Source: Oscarella lobularis (Eukaryota; Porifera; Homoscleromorpha; Homosclerophorida; Oscarellidae). From it: a DNA stretch of 64,000 nucleotides. Under the pieces are notes generated by a model. It did not search any database. It was not told where the DNA came from and worked only from the letters and a program-made list of their open reading frames with translations. Location of the stretch: positions 1,550,001 to 1,614,000 of the forward strand of contig NC_089188.1 in the NCBI RefSeq assembly GCF_947507565.1, in the 5' to 3' direction. Of this stretch, positions 34,701-46,700 are shown one piece after another. The translations under genes were made by a program, and so were the position numbers. The stretch's first letter is position 1; each line of letters opens with the position of its first letter.

Positions 34701-37219
34701 CGAAGAGGAAATCGGTTTTCAGCCGACCTACCGTTACGCGCGTGGAACGCGACAGAAATACGACTATCGCAAGATGAAGAAGACGTACGTGAGAATCAAT
34801 CTTCCGTCCTATTGCGATCGGGTTCTGTGGAAATCGTACCCTGAAACGTCCATCACGAACACGTCCTATGGTGCGAAAGAGACGAGATGGAAATAGTAAA
34901 CTAAAGACGATGCATAATTAAGGGTGCACTGACGACATAATGACGAGCGATCATTCTCCCGTCTTCGCTACGTTCACCGTCGGTGCCGTCACCCAATACA
35001 CGCCAGACGGTGAGAACACATCGATAACGATAAAAAACGAGAAACTCTAAATTTGAAAATCGTCTAGGACTCAGTAGCTCGGCCACTCAAAAAGATCTCG
35101 AATTCCGAGTCGATCGCATTGCGGCGATGGTGATTTTATAAAATCGTTAATTATTTAATTTATCCATTTAATTTTCTCGCGATTCAAGATTCAAACGAGC
35201 AGCGCGTCGCCGTTTTATCTCGAAATTCACTCGACGTGCATCAACGAGCCGATTCGCAGCAAGAACTCGCTCTCGCAGCCGCAGCGCGCCGGTCGCTATT
35301 TCATGACCCAGTATCGTCGCGACGAATCGAACGGCGTCAAATATTCGTCTCCCGTCTGGGGTGCCGACGATTTCGAACAGAAAATCTATCCGATTATATC
35401 GGCGAAAGAGTATCTCGAACAGCAGCATCTTCTCATTGCCGTCAAATCGGCCGAAGGAGACGAGTCCTACGGTAGCCGAATTTCGCGGAGATGAGTCATC
35501 CGGCCGAGCGACTGTCGTTACTATGTGTAGGCGAATGCGTTATCTCGCTCAAACAACTTCTCAGCGACTCGTGGAATTTTTTCGAGAGTCAACTCAGTCA
35601 TCGCGGCGTTCACACGGGAATGATACGCGGCGACATGAAAACGGTGACGGAAGGAGCGAAGGAAACGATTCGACCGCGATCCTCCTACGGTATTAATAAG
35701 GGGGTATAGAACACCGGAAACGACGATAATCCGTCGACCCTTCCTCCTTTTCACAGAACTGATACAGAACTTCATTAGCGACGATCACGACCACGACAAC
35801 GACGGTATGACAATCTTATATTCGATATATCGCATCATGGACGATTTTGCCGAACTCGTGATTAGAGGGTCCGGAGGAAACCTCTCCGCCGACGAGCCGT
35901 TTCCCGACGAGGAAGCCCGTGACGAGTGCGCGTTGTTCCCATTCGATGTTCGCGATTCGCGCATATTCGACATTTTTTTCTAGCGCCGCCTCGCTCTCGT
36001 TCCGTTCGCGTGTCGAAAGGGATGCGAGCGAAAAGCGTAGCAGATGACGTCGATTTGATGATTTCAACGGATGCCGTGGGTCCGCCTCCGCCGACGCCGG
36101 CGCGTCGTCCGGATGCGTCGTCATCGTCGTCGGATCGTACGTAGTATCGCCCTCCTTATGCTATTATCTCGATTTCTATTTCTTCTTTGCTGTAGGCAAG
36201 CGAAGAGAAGTCCCCATTCCGTTCGTAGTTTTCGCCTTATACGTATTACTATCTGACGTTGGTTTGCTTTTTTTACGCACAGGCTGGGACACGAGCAGAC
36301 TTCGTTTGACGTAACAGACGATCCTCCAGTTCCTCCGCTTCCGTCCAAAGAGCGAGTAATATTATATGTTTTGTTTGTCTACTTTTGCGTCGTGCGGTTA
36401 TCCTGTGGCCAACTTTGGAGGTGCCGTCATAGAAACAGAAAACAGAAACCCAGAAACAACAATTTTTTACCTGTGCACACACCCACAGTACGTGGTAGGA
36501 CACGTGGTAGGACACGTAGTAGTGTGGAGGGCACGTACTTAAAAGTTTCTACAGTATAATGTAGTTTCCGAAAATAATTAATTGACACCTTTTTTGTCTA
36601 GACGATTCCTCGATATCGCTCTCCGGCACCTCCCTTGCCACCGGAGCCGTACTCCGCCTCCAACAACGTCGCATCATCGGGACGTCGATCTCCAGCCGTC
36701 GCCGGTTCGCTGGCGAGCTCGACTCTCTCCTCGTCGCCTCACGTTCAATCGGGGCTCGCCGCCGCTGCCGCCGCCAAGGCACGTGCCGCCAACACCATCG
36801 TGACGTCAGCTGGTCACAGCTCTCCCGGAAAAACGAGCAAGCACCCCCCGCTGCGTCCGAAACCCAAGCAGGTACAATCCCATTTCATCTTTTTTTCCGA
36901 TTTCTTGCATTTCCGTTTTTAGTCGTTATCTAAACAGGAAATCGCCGTTCTGGGATGGCTTTCCCGAATCGACTCCGGACTGGAGAAATACGTGCCCCAT
37001 CTCGTCCGATCGGGCTGGGACGATCCGTCTTTCTTCGACAGCTTGAGCGACGACGACTTATTTAGAGCCGGCATAACGAACGCTTTTCACAGACGTCAGG
37101 TACGGAGAGGCGCTCCTCCTCGTTCTCTTAGCATCCTGAAGGATATGCCGGATGCTCTCGTTATAATTTGTTCTCGCTTTGTTTCGCAGATTGTACAGGC
37201 GATTCACGGTCGCATATGA
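31797..37219 (+). CDS. INPPL1: SHIP-type inositol polyphosphate 5-phosphatase (SH2-phosphatase-C2-SAM)
   Basis: SHIP enzymes convert PI(3,4,5)P3 to PI(3,4)P2 at the plasma membrane downstream of tyrosine kinases. The N-terminal SH2 domain is complete: WLYHGLSRLEAETLL, the phosphotyrosine motif GAFLLRESE, HHYRIM, DLVAYYKG. A helical linker follows, then a PH-related segment (33120-33450). The 5-phosphatase core has GSWNMG (~33675), IGTQETS (~33835), NSHLTSGNEK (~34213), FWFGDLNYRV (~34438), PSYCDRVLW (~34808) and SDHSPVFATF (~34950). All key motifs are present. A C2-like domain (~35190-35640) and a proline-rich tail (DDPPVPPLP, SPAPPLPPEP) lead to a C-terminal SAM domain (AVLGWLSRID, GWDDPSFFDSLSDDDLFRAG). 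The final small exon 37190-37219 gives IVQAIHGRI. The SAM domain points to SHIP2 rather than SHIP1, but a pre-duplication ancestor is likely. About 1,200 residues. Confidence 0.94.
33925..33979 (+). other. GC-AG intron in the SHIP gene (55 nt)
   Basis: The exon ends TTTAAACAG, the intron begins GCAAGA and ends CCTTATAG. Splicing gives VDFKQ joined to VAVATLWGIRLVVL, the expected core strand of the phosphatase. Reading on without splicing meets TAG before 34000. Confidence 0.78.
34311..34334 (+). repeat. (TC)n microsatellite forming a splice-site pyrimidine tract
   Basis: An uninterrupted TC run ends in the acceptor TCTCAG at about 34335. It serves as the polypyrimidine tract of the SHIP intron that joins NEKCHR to RNSNYYDILRGL. 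Confidence 0.85.
36488..36522 (+). repeat. Short tandem repeat in a SHIP intron
   Basis: Nearly three copies of a 12-mer (ACGTGGTAGGAC) lie in one of the longer SHIP introns (about 36358-36600). No coding role. Confidence 0.7.
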
Positions 37220-37493
37220 ATATTCGACTGGTCGTATTTACGAAGAACGTTAGATGCCCTTCTCGTGACTTTTTCTCTTTCTTTCGCCCCCGCTTTTTCA
37301 TCCCATACCTCCCCCCTATTATTGAATTTGGTCTAAATTGGCCATTACGCAAATGTCCCTCCGCATTGCACATACATCCTCTGGTATCGGGAGGCGTGCG
37401 ACCAGTCTCTCGTCGCGTCTCCTGTCGCCCATTTAGTTGCTCCCACTTGTGCTGCCAGCGTTTGCTTCGGTTCGTCTGCCCCCCTCGCTCATC

Positions 37494-40400
37494 ATGCTGA
37501 TCTGCGAAGTTCGCGTCTATGCGTCAGATCCGCTCGTTTTCACTCTCCAGGTTCGTCTGTTCTCCTTTGGTGACGCCGGCTCTTCGAGATGAAGAGCTGG
37601 CGGAAAAAATAGTACGCCTTAGTTTTTATAAAAGCAGGCGTGAGTCCCCCCAGTCCCTCCCCCGATTCAACGTCTTTTGCTTAGAAACGATCGAGTGGAC
37701 GCGAACTGTGGCACCAAGTCCTGCAAGTCGTTCCCTTAGCGGAGCCGACTTTGTTCAGTCTTCTTTTCACTGACGACTACAACCAGAAGGTAAAGCGCGT
37801 CTACGTCTACAGCGCCAGGCTGCAAAATGGGTTTTATCAGTTGTGGCTTGATATGGATAAACCGCTGGGGAAACAAGTGAAAGGTCTGACTTGAGCACGT
37901 CTATTTCGACTCTATAGCCAGTTTACGATGTTTGTACAGCAACGGCCGGTGGCGATTCGGCTCTCTTTCATCTGAAAGTGAAGATCTGGCCGCCCGATCC
38001 CTCTCGAGTCAAAGACGACCTTGTTAGGTGAGTCGTTTGTCGAATTATTGAGCGCCACACCGCCCTCTAATCGGCGCCGAAAAACAGATGTTTGTTGGTC
38101 GTACAACTGCAGGAGGGTCTGCTCGACAAAAGGTGCGCTGGAATTCGTATATCCGTTTCTCACTCTCATTCCAAGGATCGTTCTTTTAGCATTCTCTGCT
38201 CTCGACAGACACTGCTGCGCGTCGGAGCATATCTCATACAAAGTATGACTTTACTAAATAAACAGAGAGATGACTCATTCCTGGAACTGTCTACTTAAAA
38301 GGTCATCTCGGTGACCTCGACGAAACTCGTCACAAGCCCGGCTATTCGAGCCAATTCTGTCTTCTTCCCGACCAGGTAATACGACGACGACGCGAATCAT
38401 TATCGCGACGTTTAGAGCAAGATGTCGTCTTGTAGGGCGAAATGGAAAGAGACATCGAAGCCTTACACAAGACCTCCCTTTGCAGGTAAATTTGCATTCC
38501 CACCCAACCAAGTTTGACCGCGCGACGTACGACGATAATCATACGAGAATTGGTTAGCTAACCTCCCAAGCGCACCTGAGCTCGTTTCGCTGCGCGCGTA
38601 TGCACCGTTAACGTCCCCATTAGGCTAATTGATTGGTCGCAGCGTCGCGCTGATGGAACCTGTCTGATTGGGGTGGCTTTTCATAGAGGCTTGTCGCCAA
38701 GCGAATGCGATTTTCGTGTGCTTGAATTAGCTCGGCGCTTGGAGTCCTACGGAGTTCATTCCTTTCCCGCTCGAGTGAGTTTTAGCATCCGACCGCGGCT
38801 ACCGGTATGTAAATGACATACTGTAGGATAGTGGCGATGTTTCCATCGCGTTGGGTATCGGCTGCGATGGAATTGTCGTCTCTTCGGGCTTCACGACTCT
38901 TAACAAGTTTCCCTGGTTAGTCTGCTATTCCGTGGGAATGTTCGTGTGCATAAATCGTGAATATATATAGGGCTGTCGTGCAAAAGGCGAGTTACAAAGG
39001 AAAGCTCTTCTTCGTCGAACTTCTCTCGCTGGAGGTGGACGCGTAACTGTATTAGACCGAAAGATTGGCTATTTATTAGCGTTCATTAGACGAACGAGCC
39101 TTCCCGCAAGATCAGCTTCAAGATTGAGGATCGGACGTCGGCCAAGGAGGTCTGGCAGCTTTTCGTCGACCTCCAGTCCTTCTACAGGTGGGAACGCGTT
39201 GTACGCAATCGTTTAGTTAGACGCGCTCTTCGCCAGACGTTCATATTGAGGCCTAATCGGAATTTAATCACGTAGCGCTTTTGTCGTTAGTCGGTGGACC
39301 TAGTGTGTCCACTTCCGCATCGCAACTGGTGCTTTTGTTCGCGAAGACAATCGGTTGATTGAACTTTTTAGATGCCTCAGTGAGCCGGCTTCCACGAGCC
39401 CTCCGCTTCTGAATAGGCAGTGGTCTCCTATCAGGTTAGAATCTTCGTTCGTTATATTGGCACCGTGTTTTATTTGCGAGGTCGGAGCAGGAAAGTCAGC
39501 AAGACTCAAAAATGGGAGCGAAGGCCCGAGTCGGCGTTTTTCCCTATCGACAGGTCGATGTCGCTCAACCGACTATCGCACATTCCATCGGCTTCCCAAG
39601 CGTTTCAGAGGTGCTATAGCTCCTCGTCACTTCGGTATCTCCGAGTCCAATCAAACGTCGAGTGGCACATATAGACGTTTTTGTTCTTCTGCAGGAGAAG
39701 GATAGTTTCTGAGTGGAGGACTTGCGAAAGTTTGTCTTGCGGGTCGCCGGAAGCGCGAAGGAAAAAAAAATCTGCGCCTTCAAGTTATTCTCCTCTGTCA
39801 AGTTCACAAATGTCAACCTCACAGCTGTCGAGTCCACTGGCGTCGTCTCTCAGCGAAATAGACTGCTGCTTCGATACCGATCGCGATGCCTTTACTACTA
39901 GTAGTTCAAGTGGTGAAGACGAAGGATTTGGTGAGGACGGCACATGTGGAACTGTCACCCCGGCCAGTTTCGACGAGATTCCCGACGTCGACATTGTACA
40001 AGTAGCAAGGAGACTGTCTGAAGAAGCCAAACAGAAGCCCACTTCCTACTATTTCATTATATGTGAAATTCGAGACACGGAAAGATCGTACGTTCGAGAT
40101 CTCGACATACTGAACGGGGTAGGATAGCTGTGTATACTTGCGCGTTTGATGTCATTGTTATTCTTTGTTTGGCATGTAGAGATTTCGCTCCAGAGTGAAC
40201 GATTCGCGTCTTCTTCTACCAAAGCAAGTTTCCGAGATGTTTCTCAATTTGGATCTCATTCACGAGTTCCATCAAACTTTCCTGGCCGAGCTGGAAGAGC
40301 GACTTGCTTTATGGTACGACTGCCCATTTGCATTTTTTTCGGGTCTGAGCCTTTTGTTGCTACAGGGAAGAACACGCGGAAAAGTTCGTCAAATGTGAAA

Positions 40401-43180
40401 TTGGCGATATCATGAAAAAGCGGATGGCTTGCATGAAGGTAAAAAATGACTCAGAGTCGTCAAGCCAATCAAAGATCTTTATTATTAGCTGTATACCAAC
40501 TACGTTACGAATGAAACGAAGATCTTTGAAATGTTAGCTCAGTTGCAGAGCAAAAGGTCCGAATTTGCCAAAGTTTGTGCAGAGTTTGAAGTAAAGAAAG
40601 ACTACTCGTTGTAGTTTGCACCTGAAAGAATACGTGTTTTTTTTCGTAGCACTCTAACGTCTGCCATAGACCTGTTTCGGAATTTTTCTACCGTCCTTTT
40701 CAGAGAATGGTTCATTACAAGGAGCTGTTAAAAAGTAAAGCTCCTACTTCTTGTCTTATGAGAATGCTTATGTGCATCATGTGTAGGACTGCAGCAGAAA
40801 GCTGATCCCAAACATATAGATATACCGAAAATCAAAGGTGTGAGAGACGAATGCGTGAAAATTTGTTTTGATGCGCTAGCTCTATTCTAGAGGCTCTTGA
40901 GCACATTGAACTTGCCTTGGAGCACGTCAACAAGTCTACTAGATCAGCTGTACGGATTGACTTTAGGCGTTGTGACGTATGGAGAGTCTCTTATGCTTCT
41001 ATTTTGCAGGAAAATGCAAGAAAAATGATGAGACTTCAACGCGAACTGGTTGGCGTCGACAATCTGCTAAGACCAGGAAGAGTAAGGTCATAGCTTCTGT
41101 ACTACCACGAATCTAACGTGCTCTGTGCTGAAAGGTCTTTATTATGGAAGGTAGCCTGCTCAAACTTGGAGTCAACGGAGCAAAGCCCAAGATATTTTTT
41201 CTGGTTAGAAAGCTGCTCTTGTCTCAATCACATCTATTTATTTCGTCGGTTTTTTCAGTTTAATGATATTCTCCTGTACGCCGTCAAACGAAATGTGCTG
41301 CACGGTTCTCAGCTGCTCACAAAAAAAGTCATGCCTCTAACTGAAATAGAGGTAAGACGACGTTTTGTTCTGTACGAAACTCGACGTCTCATTGGGCTCT
41401 CAATTCTAAGGTGGAAGACGAACAAATGAAAACCAGTCAGTGGAGCTTTAAACTAAGGACCACTGACGGATCCTTTATTGTCATGGCAAGGTTCACCTAC
41501 AAGATTTCGTTGAAGTCACGGTCATACCTAATATTTGGTCCTTTGCAGCTCTACTGCAGAAAAACGACTTTGGTTGGAAGCACTGGGAAAGGCTATAAAG
41601 AACTTAAGTGAAGGATACGACAGAGACACGTTTGAGGTACTGTATAACACCTTTGTCTGTTTTTTTTGCAAGGCACAATATGTTTCGCTTCTAGGATTTG
41701 TCTAGTACCGTGCAGTTACAAAAGCGATCCATAACGTCGTCAGTGCATCCCGACGTTGATCAAGCGACGAAGAACCCCGAAATGACCAGATGCGCGAATT
41801 GCCAATCGAAATTTGGACTATTGAAGCGAAAGAATCGCTGCAAAGGATGCGGATGGGTAAAGATCGCGATCCTTTCGTCGTGCCCGTCGTCATCGCTCGA
41901 TCGTTTGACAGGTTGTTTGCAACCGATGTTTGACGCAGTTTCTTCGCCTTTCGTTCAGCGAGAAACCGGTTCGCGTTTGTGAACTATGCTATTCGCGAGA
42001 GCAACAAAAACGTAATAGCATTCTTACAGGCATTTTTTCTTTTCATCAACATATGCCTGCTCTTCTCATTGTCTAGTTGCTGGAAAGCGTAGGGGCTCGG
42101 CCTACTGGCGGCAGAATGCAGTGCGCCGCCGATCCGAATCACCCAGCATTGATTCAGCCGCCGCACTCGAACTTGAACTCGAACTCGATGAGCCGTCTCC
42201 CCTGCCTCACATAACTTCCAAAAGACTATCCCTCAATTCAACCGGTTTCTCTCAAGACAGCGGCACTGGAAGTTGCACGACAGCAGATGAAGCAAATAGT
42301 CCACGTGGCGACGATTTTCCTCCCGAAGAACCTCGCATAGACCCGGCTCTTCTCTCTCCACTAAGGGCGGGTCGTCGTGGCGAATTTCTGTTTCGCAGCA
42401 GCAGTCACAGGGAAGTGCGCAACTGTCGAAGTGCGCCGTCTTCCGCGTCTTACGCTCAGCGGCTGCGACAGCAATGTATTGCTAGGACAATTGCCAAGGC
42501 TCGTTCTCTTGAAGAGGCGCCAGCTCTAGCGGCAGCGCTGGGCAAAGTCTTGCTATCACTTCAAGACAAACAATTTTCATCTGACGTAAGCGTATTGAAG
42601 TCACAGTGCCTATGGCACTTGAAATTTTTTTATTAGAGAGAATTGAGCGGGTACCTCATAAGGAAGGTGCGCGGAAAACCTAGTTGGAAACGTTTCTGGC
42701 TAACGGTGGGCAACAATTGTCTCAACTTGTACAAATCTCACGAAGTATGACTATCTATCTCCATACAGTATTTAAATGCATTGGTGTATGATGCTTTCCT
42801 AGGACTCTAAATTGATCCAGTCAATTCCATTACCCGAGTTCGACCTATCTCTTCCTGAAAGGGTGTGTTGTAGCGAGCTGCTTAGCTGCCGACTTTCACG
42901 TATTTTAATCTTTGAATGGTAGGGTGATGCAGATGAACTACAGGTAGCACAAGAGTTGCCATACCTTTTCAAGTTGTTTTCCGACGACGTGGCGTACTAT
43001 TTCATGACAGAAAATCGCCACTCCCTAGAAAGGCATGCCTAGTTTCTCGTTTGTTTTCGTTTGCTCATCTCCTGCTCTAGGTGGATTGAAGTGTTGTACG
43101 GCGCTGTACGCAAGTGCCACGGTCGCTGTCTGGCAAAAGTTAAAGGATTTGCTAGAAATCGTTCAAAAACAATATTTTAA
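37494..43180 (+). CDS. FERM-DH-PH-FYVE-like-PH Rho exchange factor, paralogue A
   Basis: A multidomain RhoGEF, the first of three tandem paralogues. The start MLICEVRVYASDPLVFTLQ opens a FERM F1 lobe (ELWHQVLQVVPLAEPTLF, LWLDMDKPLGKQV). F2 (CLLVVQLQEGLLD, YSSQFCLLPDQ) and F3 (LNKFPWAVVQKASYKGKLFF, KEVWQLFVDLQSFYR) follow, as in FARP proteins. After a Ser/acidic linker comes the DH domain (YYFIICEIRDTERSYVRDL, RLLLPKQVSEMFLNLDL, CEIGDIMKKRMACMK, VSEFFYRPFQRMVHYKELL), then PH1 (FIMEGSLLKLGVNG, FLFNDILLYAVKR). A Cys4-Cys4 zinc module of FYVE type (RCANCQSKFGLLKRKNRCKGCG, then VCNRC and RVCELC; 41787-42010) and PH2 (ELSGYLIRKVRGKPSWKRFW, RWIEVLYGAVRKCHGRC) complete it. FARPs lack FYVE; FGDs have DH-PH-FYVE-PH but lack FERM. 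Inferred role: membrane-linked activation of Rho-family GTPases. Stop at 43180; about 1,150-1,200 residues. Confidence 0.88.
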
Positions 43181-43778
43181 CACTATCGTATTTTACTTGC
43201 TCGTAGATGCGAAAATCGAGAAATTCTATCCTTTGCATGCTTTCTATGGCACCATGGATTGATGTATCTATCATGGGCACGCCTTTTCACAACCAGTGCG
43301 CGCTATAATAACCTTGCGGCTCCGGTGCTCCACAGCAATTCGAGGCCTCGCAGCGATCCCATGCAGTCACACGTTTGGAAGGGGCGCTAGATTTAGCGGA
43401 AAGGACCCAACTGGAGGAAGCAAACGTGGGTTTCCGGGCTATACGCTGCCTGGAAAGTCGATAGCCACGGTATGAGCTAACTAGAACAGTAATAACTTCT
43501 ATTAGGCACTCCATAATAGTTCATACTCCCACGGGGCCCTCGTCGGTCTACTCAGTTCAGTCAGAGTCATTGTAGCGATGGACAGATAGTGGTTAATTAA
43601 TTAACCTTCGACAACGATTTTCTCAATCGTAGTACTAAGGTACAGCAGTTGCGTTTATTATTTGTCTAATTAAGGTTCCCTATGATTAGTGTTGGCGTTG
43701 ATCCTACCACCGCTCATACCACACCCTGTCTGCCTGCCTGCTAGGTGGTTCCGCCTGTGCTCTCGCTATCTCGGCGTC
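43181..43778. other. Spacer between paralogues A and B
   Basis: 598 bases with the A 3' region and the B promoter region. AT-rich TTAATTAATTAA lies near 43594. No supported gene; small ORFs on both strands show no domain. Confidence 0.4.
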
Positions 43779-46700
43779 ATGTTGATCTGCGAAGTTCGCG
43801 TCTACTCGTCCGATCCGCTAGTGTTTACCTTTCAGGTACAGCGTGGTTGCATTCGCTTAGTGTCCCGATAACGTGACGCAGTCGAACCCACTCTACGTTC
43901 CCTGTGTCGTCTCTAGAAGCGAAGCACCGGCCGTGATTTGTGGAATGAGGTCCTCCAAGTCGTTCCTCTGGCCGATCCCCGTTTCTTTGGCCTTCTCCAT
44001 AGCGACGACTACAATCGAAAGGTGAGCCAACGGATTGGGGACGAAGAAATGGAAGAAAGTGGAGTTCGCTTTAGCTGTGGCTGGATATGGACAAAGCGTT
44101 AGGAAAGCAAGTCAAAGGTCGTCCGATCCCCGCGGCGTTGTCTGAAGTGGGATAGGATGCAGCTCCTTGTTGTTTTCGTAGGATCCACAAGAAACGATTC
44201 GGTGTTGTTTTATCTGAAAGTAAAGATGTGGCCATCTGACCCCTTTTGCGTCACCGACGACATCGTTCGGTAACTTTGGGGAGATATCGAATGAAAGACG
44301 ATCGAGATGTCTCGTTCATTAGTTGTCTCTTGGTGGTGCAATTCCAGGAAGATCTGCTCGACGGAAGGTAGGATCATTCCGTTCGTTGTTCTCTCTCCCT
44401 CTCTCTAAGTCGAGGATATTTTATTAGCATTTCCTCCAGTCAGCAGACGTTGCTGCAGATTGCTGTCTATCTCATACAAAGTAGAGCCGATTACGATCGA
44501 GCCAATTGTTAAACAGAACGTGATGTTATCTCTTGTTCCAGGTCTCGGAGATTATGACGAAACGCTTCACAAGCGTGGGTACTCAAGTCAGTACTGCTTA
44601 GTTCCCAACCAGGTGCAAGTCTAGTTCCAAACGTCGCCAAAAGCGGCCACATGAATTAAACAATTATTTATCTAACGCTTATGTATATAAAGGGACGAAT
44701 CGAAGCCAAAATCGAAGCTCTTCATGCGACCGAGCACTATAGGTATGGCCGCGCGTTTTATCAATCCGCTCTCGACTCCTATTATCCGTACGTCCTCGGC
44801 ATCGATCGCCGTGAGGAAGCAGCGGATGTCGATGCATGCGTTTAGCTAATTAATGTGACGATCAGGCTAGAACGATCCTATTTGCGTAACGCAAACGGGC
44901 TTCTTTTCTTCTAGAGGGCTGAAGCCAAGTGATTGCGATTGTCGCATTCTAGACTTGGCTCGACGTTCCGACTCGTACGGGGCTCATTTTTTCAACTCCT
45001 TGGTAAACGCGTAACGACGCCAGTCTTCCCATTACCGACAGCTGTTCTCGTACGTTGCTCTTTCGACCTAAATAGGACACTCGGGGCTGTAGAGTGAGAT
45101 TGGGTATCTGCTGTGAAGGAATACTAGTTGTTTCATCCGATTCCGTTATCGTCGATAAGTTTACTTGGTACTCTCATTGTCTATGGTCAAATTGAGCTGG
45201 CTGCATTTGAGTCTTTAGGGACGCAATAGCAAGCACGAGTTACAAAGGAAAAAGTTTCTTTGTAAAAGTTCGTGGAGGGGTAAGGGACTCCTCATTTCCT
45301 GCACCTCGTACGGATATGATTCTCTTCATTGGTAGATTTCGAAAATGGAATTTACGATTGAAGGCAAAATACCAGCTAAAGAGATTTGGAGGCTTTTCAC
45401 TGACTTCTACGCTTTCTACTAGTAAGCTATTATTATTGTCCGTTCCAACCGTGTGTCACACACGTCAGCTCCTTTTGAATCAGTTTATCCAAAGAGCAAA
45501 CGCCAGTCGAACGCACGAGCCAGGCAAGACGACGCTTTTTCTCAGTACCTGTCACACGGTGCGTCTGCAATTAAAGAACACCTAATGCAGTCCCTAATTT
45601 AAATGAATAGAAAAGTTAGCTCGCCAGATAGTCAAGAGCCTTCTTTTTCTGTCTGTAAGACCAGATTGCCTGTTCCGCCGTCGAGTGTGTGGCAAATGAA
45701 ATTCAATCCGTCGTGTGTCAGGTGAGACCATAATCAGCAGATTTCAAAAATTTCTATGCGCATTCGCAGGAGAAGATGCGTTTCCGAGTGGAGAACGCTC
45801 GATTCATCTGTAGCTTGGACGAAAATATCGTCTTCGAAGTCTTTGCCTTCGTTGGGCGAGCCGGACGTCGAAACGGGAGATGACGAAGGATTTGACGACG
45901 GATGTGGAGAACTTCTTTCGTCCGACGTCGATGTTCCCGACGTGGATATCGTTCAAGTGGTCAGAAAACTCTCCGAGCAAGCGGCCGAAAACGACGGGCC
46001 GACTATTGCCTACTTTTGCGTCATTCGCGAAATTCGAGACACTGAAAGATCGTACGTGCGCGATCTCGACATTCTCAACGGCGTACGTTTTTCAAAAGGT
46101 AAATAGGTCTTAGCTAATATTTCTTATGATATGCAGAAATTTCGCTCGGCCGTCGAACGATCTCGTCTCTTACTTCCCAAGCAAGTGTCCGAATTGTTTC
46201 TCAATTTGGATCTCATTCAAGAGTTTCACAAGAGTTTTCTTTGTGAATTAGAAGAGCGATTGTCACTGTGGTCAGCATGTTGTTCGTCTGTCACTCCTGA
46301 CGACTCACTGGCTATGTTTTTAGGGAAGGAAATTCGGAAAAGTATCTAAAATGCGAAATTGGCGATATCATGAAAAGGCGCATGGCTTGCATGAAGGTAA
46401 ACCAAAAGTACGCCTTTCTGAATCGATACGAAAAATGGTGCCGTCGCTAGCTTTATACAAACTACGTCACAAACGAGGCAAAAATATTTGAAATGTTGAC
46501 TCAGCTCCAAAGCAAGAGTTCCGACTTTGCCAAGATGTGCGCTCAATTTGAGGTGGAATATATCATATAGCAAATGCTACTCGGCACGTTAAGTTAATGT
46601 GCAGCTCTCGAACGTGTGCCACCGGCCAGTATCAGAGTTTTTCTACCGACCCTTTCAACGGATGGTCCACTATAAGGAATTGCTGAAAAGTGAAGTGGTC

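Noticed and set aside
45420-45670. Apparent premature stop in paralogue B
   Set aside because: It arises only if the acceptor used by A and C is assumed; an earlier acceptor keeps the frame open.
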